NCBI GenBank assembly: GCA_034638255.1
Contig: JAWPGT010000103.1
Coordinates: 1 to 64,000 of the forward strand
Reading direction: 5' to 3'
Length of the DNA stretch: 64,000 bases
Source of the DNA: Coprinus comatus
Taxonomy: Eukaryota > Basidiomycota > Agaricomycetes > Agaricales > Agaricaceae
This document shows positions 23,752 to 36,145 of the stretch, in pieces. Each line of letters begins with the position of its first letter. Position 1 is the first letter of the stretch. The position numbers and the translations under genes are program-made. Below the pieces are notes generated by a model. It had not been told where the DNA came from and ran no database searches. It was given only the letters and a program-made list of their open reading frames with translations.

Positions 23752-24598
23752 CAGACTCCTTCCCAGTCCACGTGCCGCTCCTTATATAAGCGACTTGTAA
23801 ACAAGGGCCCGTCGCACCAGCGGACTGGCACAACTTGTGTGTGGCTTTATTTGTCCTGGAGCTTCCGCTAACCCGTGTGAAATGCACAAACAGCGGCCAT
23901 CATGCGCACCCTATCCAAATTCGGAAGTTACACAATTGGGAAGGCGGGGGCAGGGCGGGGGGTCATCCCGACACATGAGGAAACAGGAAGTTGTGTATTA
24001 AATAAGTAGACACATGCTTTTCACACCACCATCTTATTTACCCCGGGTCAGTGCCACTCTCAATCCTTGAAGTGCTACAACTCTGACAACTCATGAATGA
24101 ATGGAAGTTAACATTGGAGTTTGATCACACACCATATACAGATCATGGAACATTGCTCATATGTGATATATCTAGTATTACAGACCTTTTATATATTAAT
24201 GCATAAGCATGAGCCCGACATCACATTTAAATGGGCTTTCGAGATAGTTCAAAATTAAAACAGACTACGCACAGAAATACGCTACGAGGTCGAATTCGGG
24301 TCGAATAAACATTTTCATACCATTGTATATGGTAGCCCTTCCGCCGAGGGGACAACCAAGGCTTTCCCAAGGTTCTTGTATCAGGATCCACCACCGGCAT
24401 CCGACCGGCATCAGTTCTGTTGTTACTAAATTGAATAGTTGGGCGCGGGAAGTACGCTTTGTTTGCTGGGTTCACACGGGTCTTAGAAGTTTATATCAAA
24501 TAAAGCCACATACAAGTTGTGCCAGTCCGCTGACGCGACAAGCCCTTGTTTACAAGTCGCTTATATAAGGAGCGGCACGTGGACTGGGAAGGAGTCTG
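23752..24598. mobile_element. Non-autonomous TIR element with 9-bp target duplication
   Basis: The 847-bp element has 102-bp terminal inverted repeats, 23752-23853 and 24497-24598, both starting CAGACTCCTTCCCAG. The arms differ at only a few sites, most of them C/T or G/A transitions. The flanks carry an exact 9-bp duplication, CTGGATATA, at 23743-23751 and 24599-24607. A further short inverted match (ACCCGTGTGAA) lies inside the arms. No transposase ORF is present. Long TIRs and a 9-bp duplication fit Mutator-like (MULE) elements; hAT elements would give 8 bp. Each arm contains CTTATATAAG, a TATA-like palindrome ~30 bp from the tip. It is inserted upstream of membrane protein A. It shares ends with the element at 48005. 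Confidence 0.92.
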
Positions 24599-24607
24599 CT
24601 GGATATA

Positions 24608-25790
24608 TTGATTTTTGATTGATTTCAAGCTGCGCTTGTGATGCAATCAAAGTAATTCCCACAGCGCCCATAATATACAAATTTAAAAACCTCCTCCAAC
24701 TTCGTTCATATCACCCCTGCTTCCTAGTAGAAATAATTGCCTTCACATCTTCCTTAGTTGCATTATGTGCTGCTTTATTGCCCTTTCGTCGAAGATTGTT
24801 ATGAACACAAGAAATCCATGGCTTCTGGGACATTTCGTTTGAGAAAGTCAAAGTTGTGATGAGATCGATTGTCCCGTAAATTGTCCCGTGAATTCACATC
24901 TCTGAAATTCAGGAGCATCTTCTCTTGTACTTTCTGGAGTATAGATTCCTTCTTCTTTCTTATTGCACCTTTTTAGTTTCTTCTGGAACAACTGTATTAA
25001 AGAAAAAATTGACAAGTCAGTCACTGCAGCATGGAAGATATGCTCTACAACCACTGATTAATCTTTCTAACCCTAGAGTTAGCAATGAATACCACTAGGA
25101 CCTGAACATATCATTTGGAACTCCGCCTTAATCTTTGGTTTATTGGGTCCACAGCGTGTTTTCTGATACCGAGCATATCGCTGGACTTTTGGTTCTTCCG
25201 GTCCCGAGCAGAGCAGGAAAATGCCGAGGCATCAATACCCACGCCCTTCCATGAATTATTCATACTTGATACTCAAGTTGAATGCCAGGAGATACTTGCT
25301 TCCACGTCGTTTTGACACATTTTTAATAATTTATGTTTTTTGCAGGATATATTAAATGCAATAGAGATGTGACAAAAGAGTTGAATCAGCCAGCGGCAAA
25401 TAAGTGTTACTGTACTCAGTGGTTCTGTCAAATTTGTGAAGTGTATGAATGAAACTAATCGTAACGGGTTTTAAGTACACAATGTCCTTCACTAATGTCG
25501 TTTACAAAACCGCATCCAAAACACAATACAAATCTGCGTTCCTAATCCATTGCCTAAATCTCAGGTACAGGTAATAAAAAGAAATAAAAAAAATAGATTG
25601 TCGACCACCAAAATAATTGATCCCAACAACGCATCGAACCACCGACTTCAAACGCCCAACTTCAAATTTGCCAAATCCAATCCGACCTGATCCGACGCTC
25701 TCAGAATCTCCACACTCATTTCATTGCAAAGCTTCAACCAACCTCCAAACCTCTTCATACATTCGACTCCACGATCCCACAACAAACCCT
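24608..25790. other. Intergenic, no supported gene
   Basis: AT-rich. On the minus strand 24690-24830 reads with some resemblance to the end of a reverse-transcriptase RNase H domain (NLRRKGNKAAHNATK), too short to call. A CTAACCCTAG motif lies at 25067-25076. Confidence 0.35.
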
Positions 25791-28404
25791 TCATTCCCCC
25801 CCAACAATCATGAAACAACCCAACAAACATCCAGCAAAACCAGCCATCCCAAAAATCGTTCCATGTTCTCTCCAAGTACCAACACAAAACGCCACGAGAG
25901 CAACTCCAAACATGAATGGCGCTGCCTTAATCCACAACTGATACCCAATATAAGCCATTACTGAGATAACGAACATAAAGAGTAGACCGTCAATCATTTG
26001 GGCTGATTTCTCACTTAATAATTCCTTCTTGAACACTATCATTCTTAATTCCTTCCGTTCTTCCTTTGGAGATAACCGAAGATTCGTCATGCTAGCGCTT
26101 TCGGGATTCTTCTCGACTTCATGTTTAGTCATTGTTTCCTTGGGAATTATGACGAGTAGAGGTTGGGTAGGGACAAATGGCTGTTGCGGTTGTGCTGGAG
26201 TTGACTGTACTTGGACCTGTACAAATGGTACTTGTTGGACAGCCGGTACGTTTGAAACTGGCGCACGCTCTTGTACGCCCCGACATTCATTGACAGCTGA
26301 AGGAATTTTCGTATTTGCAATACCTTCTTGTTGCTTTCCACAACCAGCTCCACGTGTGTAGACTCTTGGATGGTGAACATGTGGCGACGCCCAAGCACGA
26401 GTTAGATTTGGTGCTACATTATTGATGATTTTGTGCATACCGCCAGGTTCTGGACTGTGCGTAGGTGTCAGGGACACAATAGCCGGTACAACCAACTCTT
26501 TCGTCCTCATATCGGTGTTGGGACCCAACCCACCCGTGTTTGATGCAGCACTTGGTGATGTAGGGTTTGGCGTGGATGTAGACGCCCCAATACCCGCGTC
26601 TGATGTACTAGGACTCCGTCTAGACCTTGTCTGACCTGGAGAGGTTCGGGCTACGTGTTCATTTGGGCCGGGCTGACCATGCAGGGATCTCGACAACATC
26701 GTTGGTGCAATTGTGGACGGCATTGGTGGAACAGGAAAGAGGTTTTTAAGCTCGGCTATTGTCGACGAATTCAGGTTTACAACATTTTTATTAGTGGGAG
26801 GTGTTGGAGGTGTTGAAGATGGTATAGCGATCGGTAAGCCAGGTGGACCAACTACATTTCCATTGACACTTCCATTTATGTTGGATCCGATATCTATCAA
26901 GGGAGGCATAGCTGCACGACCTGTATGATGTGTCAAGGGTGGAACAGCAAGATGTATTCCTGGCGCTGATGGTGAAGTTGGTGCAGGAACAAGTACTGGG
27001 GCTGCACGCGAGATTGAGGTAGATTCCATCACAATCTGGGTCTTAAGTATACCCAACGTCTCTATGTCACTGAGCGACAGATTCTCCATATTGAGATACT
27101 CTCCGCTCCCGAAAGTAAGTGGACCTAGACCTAACACTGGTGGTGGAAACTGAGGGTTATAAATAACACCGACATTAATTGCGTAAAGAGAAGCAGGATT
27201 GTTGTTTCGTGATGCTGTAGCAAGTGTCGGTCCAGATAAACGATTCGTTTTCGACGTAGGTGGGAAAGCTTGATAGCCTCTGATATAGACCTTTCGCAAG
27301 TTGCCCAAGTGCGCAAACAAACACTTCACTATATCTCTCGCATCGTTGAAACGAGGGTTCCGAGTCTCGTACAATTTGTCGATGATCAAGGTTTCAAGAG
27401 GTAGCGGAGGTTTTGTCGCTAGTATTGCTTCTAGATCTTCCATCTGCATATTATTTGCCTCAGCTATGCGGGAGCTAGACGAGATAAAAATGCACATACG
27501 CGTAAAATCTCGATATGCAATATTTTGACTCCTACCAGCTCAGACACTACCTTGTCGAAAGCCATCTTCCTCGGTCTGGCAACACTACCCTGCCGATTAC
27601 AAAGCTTGAAGGCTTTTACATTTGCGTACATCTGTTTTCCCTCCTTTCCGATGAGTAATGCCTCTTCGTCTACCCTCTTTTCCCTGAGTAAATAAGACTT
27701 TGTGGAAACCCATTGTATCTCCCGTATATGCGGCCTTTTTGCAAGGATCATGTTGATAAAGTGAAAATTTCCACGAATAGAAACGAGGTTGGCGCATATA
27801 TTGGGTGTCAAGGTGGTAGCCAAGACAGTGCCTCGACATTCCAGATCCAATTCCTTCAAGCCGTTAGCACGCTTTAAGAACTGGAATACAGCTTTATCGT
27901 CGTCAAAATGGTACGCATTAAACCAACTGAATGCAATTAAACCCGTCGTGTAGTTATACCGTCCCTCTGAATCGTTCTTATTGCCAGGTCCAGGTGGAGG
28001 GAAGCAGAACCCAAGAAACTTGGAGGTATCGAGTCTGACTTTGGAGTAGTTTCTGACAGCAAGACGAGTCAAGTTACGCATTCTTCCCATACCTTTGGCC
28101 AACAATGCCCAGGTCATAGGTTGATATATCTCCTGAGTGACTAGCTTGTACTCTCGTACATAGCCAGCCAATATGTCGTTTCCGATGATAGTATGCATGA
28201 ATTTTAGATGCGTCTTTAGATTTCGTGACGAGAAGTCTCGGAAGAGAACAGGCTGGGCGGCGTGGCATAGTTGCGAGAGGTGGTGCAAAGGGCAGAGAGA
28301 GTCGAGAGGTCATCTGGGAGATGGGATGTGATTTCATGGTAGAGTTCTTGTGGGAGGTCTGATAGATCCGTTGGTTTGTAGGAGGCGTAGTTGGTGCTGG
28401 TCAT
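25791..28404 (-). CDS. F-box-like protein with C-terminal membrane segments; apparent frameshift in the F-box
   Basis: The N-terminus (ATG 28404) reads LSDLPQELYHEITSHLPDDL, an F-box. At ~28266-28273 the frame must shift by one base for the downstream sequence to follow (LCHAAQPVLFRDFSS), as if AACCTATG had become AACTATG. The region is too short for an intron there. The next exon runs to ~27500 and joins via gtatgt..gctgag (41 nt) to the last exon (ILR|ANNMQMEDLEAI), which ends at 25791. Residues ~300-790 include a leucine-patterned region and a long Pro/Ser/Thr-rich linker. The C-terminus has two or three membrane helices (LLFMFVISVMAYIGYQLWI; AAPFMFGVALVAFCVG; IFGMAGFAGCLLGCFMIV). An F-box adaptor anchored in a membrane is unusual. 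If the shift is real the gene is broken; translation from a later ATG would lack the F-box. Confidence 0.68.
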
Positions 28405-29492
28405 AGTACTAAGTGAAGTGAAGGGGAGAGTCTATGTTGAATATATGCACTTTGATCGTCAGCCTCACAAGGCTATTTATAACGAGTTCACTAGAAAACA
28501 TACCCAGCCGTGAAGTCAAAGTTTCAGGGGAAGGTTATTGGAGACTGAATTATTATTGGGTGGTGGGGCCTAGAAAGTTTTGCCCAATGGATGCAGAGGC
28601 TGGGATAGAGCATTCAGGTTCAGAGGAGTTTTGGCGATACGGCGGCTTTGGGTTTCATAGTGTTAGAACTTCAAGTTCTTGCTGTGAAAAATCTGTATGT
28701 GGATCGTGATTCGCAGTAAGCAATAGATTCCTAAACTTTTGTCATAATACAAGAATCGAGGTTATTAAAAAGCAGATAGATTCATGCGTAATACTATTTT
28801 CGGGTTCTGGGGACAGGCAGGGGCAGGGTAGGTACCTGTATTGGTAGATACGAATACATATATTCTTGCCATGGTTCTTGGCTACCTTGAACCTTTGTTC
28901 TTCTTTTCCTCATCTTCTCCACGGGCAGGGGGACGAATTATTGAACGACAAAAAAAGCAGGTATACACCCGTCCTGGGTACTAAAAGAAATCGAGACAAC
29001 CCAAACGTAACAAATGGAGTTCAATCTGCATTGCGACACTTGTTTAGTGTATCTGGAATTTATGACTTGAATCAATATCTGTTTCCAAAGGTACTGACGT
29101 CGCGGAAGCGTTGGAAGGTCTGTTAGTCATGAATGAATCCGAGAACCGAGGGATTCTTGGCAAGAGGATAATAATAGAAGTGAAATCGAGAAATTGTACG
29201 TACACAGGATTGAACGTTAGAGGGGTTAACCACCTAGAATCATGTTCTCATTAAAACTCACTACCTATATATCCTGTTTCAATCGGTCAACATGACTGGA
29301 CGAACGTTCTGATAATTATGCTCAACTCGGCTTTCAATGGTAGATACCACGTTCGGAATTTCCCATATAGTTATTCACTTACGTACTACGTACATGACTC
29401 ACAGCTTCCCTTAAACTCGTTGATTGATATGCATCTCCCTGTCACTGGAAATGGCCACTGAGTATGGGCGGTTCCGTCGCAAAGAAAACAGG
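28405..29492. other. Intergenic, no supported gene
   Basis: A 91-aa ORF from an ATG at 28434 (+) has no recognisable motif. The right end carries the promoter of P450 copy 2, with sequence shared with copy 1. Confidence 0.45.
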
Positions 29493-29500
29493 TATTTAAG
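29493..29500 (+). promoter_or_regulatory. TATA-like box of P450 copy 2
   Basis: TATTTAAG, 44 bp before the ATG, lies in the same aacaggTATTTAAGGa context as copy 1. Confidence 0.6.
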
Positions 29501-29536
29501 GATTCATCAGTTTTCTTCTATCGTTCATCAACCAGT

Positions 29537-31947
29537 ATGTCTTCAGTACTCACTCAAACACTTCACACGACGACAAACCTAATTACTCCACTCGTATTGA
29601 CGCTGCTGGCTTACGGAGTATACAAAACAAGCGTTTTCATCTGGGAAGAATATCTCTTCAACCCTCTCAAAGATCTCCCAGGTCCACAGAGTCCTAGTTT
29701 CTTATATGGTCATATGAAGGAAATCATGGGAGCGGATGGTCTATCGACGTATGAAAAGTGGGTAGGCAAGTTTGGAAACACCTTCATGTACAAGAGCCTT
29801 TTTGGGGTGAGTTTGTTTCTCTCAAGAATCTGGAAATTCATTATCGTCACTAACTCTTACGATTTTTTTTGGTATCTTATATTCAGATGTCACGGATCTA
29901 TACGACTGATCTGAAGGCCATTAATCATGTTATGATGAATACCCAAACTTATCATCCACCTGTTTCGACGAGGTCGTTCTTTCAAGCATTTTTGGGTAAT
30001 GGTAAGCCTTTGTTTCCATCATAGCGTCACCTCTTTTCCACCTTCATAAATCTTCAGACAAAAAAAAATCAAAGTACTCATCGAATTCCATAGGTATTCT
30101 GTCTGCAGTGGATGACCAACACCGTGAACAGGTCCGTGAAAGTGGTTCCCAACATTGACCTCAACAGTCAACTGATATTTATGATTACTATTTAGCGGAA
30201 AATCATGGTGAATATTTCTACAATATTACAGATGTGTTGTAAACTCATAGAAAGTAGAATCCCGCTTTCGGCCCTTCGCAAATACGAGACTTAACAGAGA
30301 TCTTTATTGAGAAATCACGCGAGGTGAGTTTTTAAGATGCTTCTCAACCGATCGTCGTATGTAATAATCCTCACAATGCCCTATAGCTGAGAGATGTTTG
30401 GATGAAGGAGATCAATGAAGGATCGCAAGGAAAGAGGCTTCCTTCTGAAACTAGTTCAGGACGTGTCGACATTTTACCTGGCTTAGGAAAGATGACGTTG
30501 GATGTAATTGGTTTAGCAGGTATATCTTACAATCCATAAATCTCGTTATGTGCTGCTCACCTCCAAATAACCCATATGTAGGATTCCACTACAAATTCGA
30601 CACCTTAGCTGGGAAAAAAAATGAACTGGATGAATCTTTACGAGCCATATTCAATGACACCAAAGGACGTCGTCTGCCCATAATGATGCTTTTGATAGAC
30701 TTGTTTGGTAAAGTGGCAACGCTGATCGTATGTTGTTTTTCAATTTTAATACCCACTTATTATTGTGTTAACCTTGTATCCATCATCAGCCATACGAGGC
30801 AAAAATCACGCAAGCTCGTGCTCTAATGGATAAACTCGGATGGAAACTCCTTGAGGAGAGCAAGGCAGCATTGTTAGAGGATGGCGGAAGGAATATGAAA
30901 GACAACTTTAAGAACAGGGATTTGTTGTCATTATTGGTCAAAGCGAATACCGATCCCACGTTACCAGAGTCTCAGAGGATGAATGATAAGGATGTTATTG
31001 CTCGTGAGTCTTCATTTACTTTCTTAAACATTCATTGGATATCTGAATTATTATCCATGTAGAGATTCCAACGTTCTTGTCTGCCGGTCACGAAACCACC
31101 AGGTACGAGTGATATATCATACTATACAAAACACCTATGTGCTCACATTAGATTTTAGCACTGCAACAACATGGGCGCTATATGGGTTGTCTGTTGACAA
31201 AAATGTCCAAACCAAGTTAAGAGAGGAACTGTACACAATCGCGACAGAGAACCCGACAATGGATGAACTGAACAGTCTTCAATACCTCGAGTTTATAGTT
31301 CGTGAAACATTACGATTGCACGCTCCTCTACATTCAGCAGCAAAAGTTGCCGTGAACGATGACGTTTTACCTTTGGAAAAACCGTTTGTTGATAATAATG
31401 GAAGGGTCAGAACCTCAATTGTGTACGTTCAATCCCCATCTCTCATTTTTTCGGATTTCAACAGATCTCTAATCGCAATGTGATTTTTTATTTAATACAG
31501 TATACGTAGTGGACAGCCCATCACGATTCCTATTTCTGCTGTCAACCGATCTGAAGAACATTGGGGTCCTGATGCAAATGAATTTAAACCTGATAGATGG
31601 AAATCTGTACCTGAAGAAGCTGGAAAGATACCAGGACTTTGGGCGAATCTTCTTACATTCCTTGGAGGACCTAGAGCATGCATAGGTTACAGGTTCAGTT
31701 TGGTTGAGTAAGTCTACTTTATCGCTTTATTTTTCTTTCACCTTGTGTACTAACGTGGGAGCGTACTTTTATCAGGATAAAAGCATTGTTGTTTACATTG
31801 GTGAGGGCATTTGAATTCGAGTTGGCTGTTGATGTCAATGAAATTGGGACAATGCCTGGTCCTGTTCAAAGACCTATGTTGTTGAATGATCCTGAGAACA
31901 GTGTTCAGATGCCGATGATTGTCAAACCATATGTACATACAGATTAG
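29537..31947 (+). CDS. Cytochrome P450, copy 2
   Basis: The gene has about twelve small exons from ATG 29537 to TAG 31945-31947. It carries an N-terminal anchor with [16 protein letters not shown], a proline-rich hinge (LPGPQSPSF), the I-helix [10 protein letters not shown], the K-helix ETLRLH, PERF-type [15 protein letters not shown] and the heme loop [13 protein letters not shown] with the axial Cys. The C-terminus ends [11 protein letters not shown]. It is closest to copy 1 across both exons and introns, including the promoter. Copy 2 keeps the CCAGAGTCTCAG stretch where copy 1 lost a base. Predicted to be an ER-membrane, heme-thiolate monooxygenase needing a P450 reductase; the substrate is unknown. 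It lies in tandem with copy 3, and membrane protein B follows on the other strand. Confidence 0.9.
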
Positions 31948-32284
31948 TTTATTATCCTTAGTGTACACCTTTGTAGTGGTCCACCGCAAAATATATATCC
32001 CTTTCGGATCTTAATATTGGATTAAAAGTAGCGGAGCATGTCGAAAGTCTGTTACAGTTTGCGGTTGCATCTCTATATCTCGGTACATTTCGGGTCGTTA
32101 GTTTTTGTGATGGTGGGAGTTTGGATTCAGCACGATGAGTTAGTGCCAAGTGGTGTATATTTTTAGCACCCGGCCCGTTCCGGGATTGTTGTTTCGCATT
32201 TGCGCAGTCGTTGTGCCGAGACCGTTGTCCCATATAATCAGCGTCATACATTTCTGGATTTCTGATATAAAGCCAGTAGGTCAA

Positions 32285-32290
32285 TATAAA
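32285..32290 (+). promoter_or_regulatory. TATA-like box of P450 copy 3
   Basis: TATAAA, 32 bp before the ATG at 32322, suggests a very short leader. Weak evidence alone. Confidence 0.35.
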
Positions 32291-32321
32291 GCTCTACCTT
32301 ACACGCATCACATTCTAGTAC

Positions 32322-34647
32322 ATGTCTAACATCTTAACCATCCGTTCATTACCTACACCAACAGCAACTCTACTCACACCACTTGTAACAGTCGCTGTAT
32401 ATGGAGTCTACAAAGCGGGCATTTTCATCTGGGAAGAGTATGCCTTCAACTCTTTGAATATATTGCCTGGGCCATCAAACCCTAGCTGGATATTCGGAAA
32501 TATGAAGCAGATTTGGGAAGCGGATAATCCAGTAACGTATGAGAAATGGGTAAAACAGTTTGGGAAGACATTCAAGTATAAGACTTTTCTTGGAGTTAGT
32601 ATTCCACTTTACATTATCACAGTTTATTGCTTATAGACTGACTTGTGTTGATACGTCATGTAGATGTCGCAGCTTTATACGACGGATTTGAAGGCACTTA
32701 ATCATGTTTTGATGGATAGCCAGACGTATTATAAACCTGGAGTTGTAAGGTTCTTCTTGAGTAAACTTTTAGGAAATGGTGTGTAACTTTTCTTGTTACC
32801 TCAACCATTATTTGATGAGACACTTAATTGAGATTATAGGTTTATTGGTGGTAGAAGGACCTCAGCATCGTCAACAGGTAAAGGCCAGCTAGCATTAACT
32901 GCCTGAACACAATTGTTAACTTGTAACCCTTAATTTTCCTTATGCCTACGTAGCGGAGAGTTATGGTGAGTCTCTCTACGCATGTAGCTAGACATACAGA
33001 TTCGAATAATGACTCTTCTCAGAATCCAGCTTTCGGCGCTGCTCAGATCCGAGAATTAACTGAAATATTTGTCGAGAAATCTCTTGAGGTACGTGTCTCT
33101 GGTTCATGTGCTGGCTCGTTTACTGAATTGCCTTGAAGTTGAGAGACATATGGGATTCAGAGATCAAACAGCGATGTCAAGAAAGAGAAAGTGGCCTTAG
33201 GGTCAACGTGATTGCGGGACTAAGCAAGATGACGCTGGACGCTATTGGCTTAGCAGGTGAGCACATTGTAGCTTATGAACAGTAACCCTTGACATCAAAA
33301 TTCATATCTAGGTTTCAATTATAAATTCGACGCATTATCAGGAAAAAAGAATGAACTAAACGATGCGTTCCATGCTATATTCAATACGAATCCTCGTATG
33401 ACTTTAATTATGGTTGTTCGAGATCTCTTAGGGAAACTTGGGAAACTTATCGTATGTTTACTGGTTCGCTTTATTCATATGAATCACTTGTATCTTATGT
33501 TGGTATCAGCCAGAAGCAGGTGATGGCCAAGTCTTACGAGCACGCGCTACGATGGATAGGATTGGGAAGCAACTCCTAGAAGAGAGCAAGTTGGGTTTAC
33601 TGGAAGACGAAGCGAAACAAGTGGATGAGAAATTTAGGAGAAGAGATTTGTTGTCATTATTGTTGAAGGCAAACGTGAATAAAGAAGTGCCACAATCACA
33701 GAGAATGAATGATGCGGATGCTATTGCCCGTGAGTCTTCGCTTCTCCTGGTTTGGTTTACATTTTCGAATTATTCTTTGAAGAGGTTGCGACGTTTCTCG
33801 TAGCTGGACATGAAACCACAAGGTATGTCCAATTTCCATTCACAACGTACTTGAAGCCTAATACCAGTGCAAAGTAATGCAATAACATGGGCATTACATG
33901 CATTATGTCTCAATAAAACCGTTCAAAGCAAGTTGAGGGAGGAATTGTATACACTAGCTACGGAAAACCCGACAATGGACGAACTCAACGCACTGCCATA
34001 CCTCGATGCTGTTGTACACGAGGCATTAAGGTTACACCCACCTCTACATTCATCAATCAAAGTTGCGATGAAAGATGACATCATACCTGTTGAGACTCCT
34101 TATCTTGACAAGAATGGTCGTGTCAGAGATTCAATTTTGTGCGTGTTTTCGTCCAGGAATCTCTTTCAGATGTGAATGATTCCAACTTTTTCTTTTACAC
34201 AGCATACATAAAGGACAGACACTTTTGATTCCAATCCTTGCTATTAATCGATCTGAAGAACATTGGGGTTTGGATGCCGCAGAATTTAAACCCGAGCGAT
34301 GGGAATCTATACCGGTGGAAGCTAGCAAGATATCGGGAGTTTGGGGAAATATGCTTACTTTCCTTGGAGGCCCTAGAGGATGTATTGGCTTTAGATTTGC
34401 TTTAGTCGAGTAAGTTTTTATATCAATTGTAATGCATTCGTTGCTAACTAGCTTCATCATAATTGTTATATTTAGGATGAAAGCTTTGTTGTTTACACTC
34501 GTTAGGGCCTTTGAGTTCGATTTGGCTGTTCCTGTAAATGAAATAGGGAAGATAGGTGATTTTGTGCAGAGACCGATATTGTTGAGTGAACCGAAGGGGG
34601 GCATTCAGATGCCAATGCTCGTTAGGTCTCATGTACACATAAATTAG
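32322..34647 (+). CDS. Cytochrome P450, copy 3
   Basis: ATG 32322 to TAG 34645-34647, with the same exon plan as copies 1 and 2. The N-terminal anchor is [20 protein letters not shown], followed by the hinge LPGPSNPSW. The I-helix is [10 protein letters not shown], spliced so that the exon resumes as [11 protein letters not shown]. The K-helix region is [10 protein letters not shown]. The heme loop is [13 protein letters not shown] with its Cys, and the end is VRSHVHIN. No frameshift or stop was found in the exons checked. It is more diverged than copies 1 and 2, so it probably predates their duplication. Predicted ER-bound monooxygenase of unknown substrate. The 374-bp gap from copy 2 suggests tandem duplication. 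Confidence 0.9.
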
Positions 34648-35008
34648 GTTATTAATGTAAATTATGAATGCTTATAGTTTTTATTAAGTTGTGTATCTTC
34701 GAAGACCACCAACTACGTTAAAAATAACTTTTCCGTTCCGATAAATAGTACCATTTTTTGTTTTTTAATTTTACATAATAATGGGTTTATGTGTGATTGT
34801 AAAATGACAGTTATATAGTATTGGACTGTTAGACGTATAAATGAGAAACCGACTGCCTTAATCAAGCGAGATTTTTGGTAATTAGTATCCATGGAACATC
34901 TTCAAGAACTAAGGTTGATTCAATTTTTACCGCAGTATAACGCGGTTATCAATAATGTTGATTTTCATTTAACAATTTCTCGCATAGGAAGGAGTAACTC
35001 TGCGACAG
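34648..35008. other. Intergenic between convergent genes
   Basis: AT-rich 3' flanks of P450 copy 3 (+) and membrane protein B (-). A 60-aa ORF at 34891 is unremarkable. Confidence 0.5.
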
Positions 35009-36145
35009 TTATATGTGCAGTAGTAGAACGACTATTAACAACGAGACAGAGACTACAGATACGAAATGGATGAAGCACCGTTCAACCACTCGCCGCAGCG
35101 GGAACACTTGACGCAACGACACTCTCCTCATCCGAGGAACTACTGATGCAACAGATTCATTCCCAGCATCATCGTCGGGGAGAGCAATCCTTCCATCCCG
35201 AGTATAGCGCAACGCGCCATGTGCTGCTTTAAGAACCCAAAGAAGACCAAGTAAAGCAAACACAAGAGCAATGCGATGAACAAAGCGCGGGTGTTTACCT
35301 TGGTGAATAACAATCGCCCACAATGCCCAATCAATGGCGATAGCAGCAGGAAGATCTCCTTGTTGGGTGTAAATTGAAAATGCGTAGACTGCGCCCATGG
35401 CCTGCAAGAAGAACCTACAAAATATGGGTGTGGTCAGAAAAACAAATATAATGCAATATACGGGTATATTTCGACGTACAATGCAAGGAAGACAAGTGTC
35501 ATGACAAGAACGCCGCCATAATCTTTACCTTGACTGAAGGCTTGGAACGTCGTGTGGACCAATAATACCGTAGTCCAACCATGATATAGCGAGAAAGGCC
35601 ACTGAATAACAATTTCCTCCTTGGCATTTGCAGCAGGATAGTGTTTTTTGACGATATAATAGATGTACTGAGGCAAGTAGAATAGATTAATCTTCTGTAG
35701 TGCTCTTGTGCAGAAAACTTACGGTCGCTGTAAAGCTGACGCAAACCGCCAATATAAATGCTGATTAAGATAAGGAATGAGTGTAGTACGATAATAGAGT
35801 GTGCCATGACTCACCAAAGAGGTACAACTGGAAAGACCATAAGATGATGTGAATTCCGGTGAGGAATGTGAGGAGTGGGAATCTCCAACCAATGCCGTCG
35901 AGTATGATGCGTTTGCCTTCAGAGGAGTATTGGAAAATGATGGTGCAAAAGAGAAAAGCGTTGATAGGAAACCATATGAGGAATGCCCACTTCGAGGGAC
36001 TGACGTAGGTATACAAGTTCTGCCACTCATACGCCTCTCCGTTGACAAAGCTGAAAATGTTGGTACCCAATAAGAATAGACATCCGATGATGTTCACAGT
36101 CCTGAGCAGCTTATCGGTGAACGTTGGTACTGGCGCGTCTGCCAT
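35009..36145 (-). CDS. Multi-pass membrane protein B (same family as A)
   Basis: ATG 36145 starts MADAPVPTFTDKLLRTVNII. The motif WAFLIWFPINAFLFCTIIFQ is followed by GKRIILDGIGWRFP. Later exons carry YIYYIVKKHYP and VIQWPFSLYHGWTTVLLVHT. The last exon (GDLPAAIAIDWALWAIV) is spliced in frame through gtacgt..ttgtag. The C-terminal tail is longer than in A, basic (PRMRRVSLRQVFPLRR), and ends with another hydrophobic segment (VSVVSVSLLIVVLLLHI). About seven membrane helices. The shared motif order with A shows a conserved, uncharacterised family. Both members sit next to P450s in this window, which may be coincidence or a functional link such as a transporter or accessory subunit. Confidence 0.75.

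Noticed and set aside
24619..24830. Possible reverse-transcriptase RNase H fragment on the minus strand
   Set aside because: Only ~15 residues look similar and no other retroelement domain is nearby; chance is likely.
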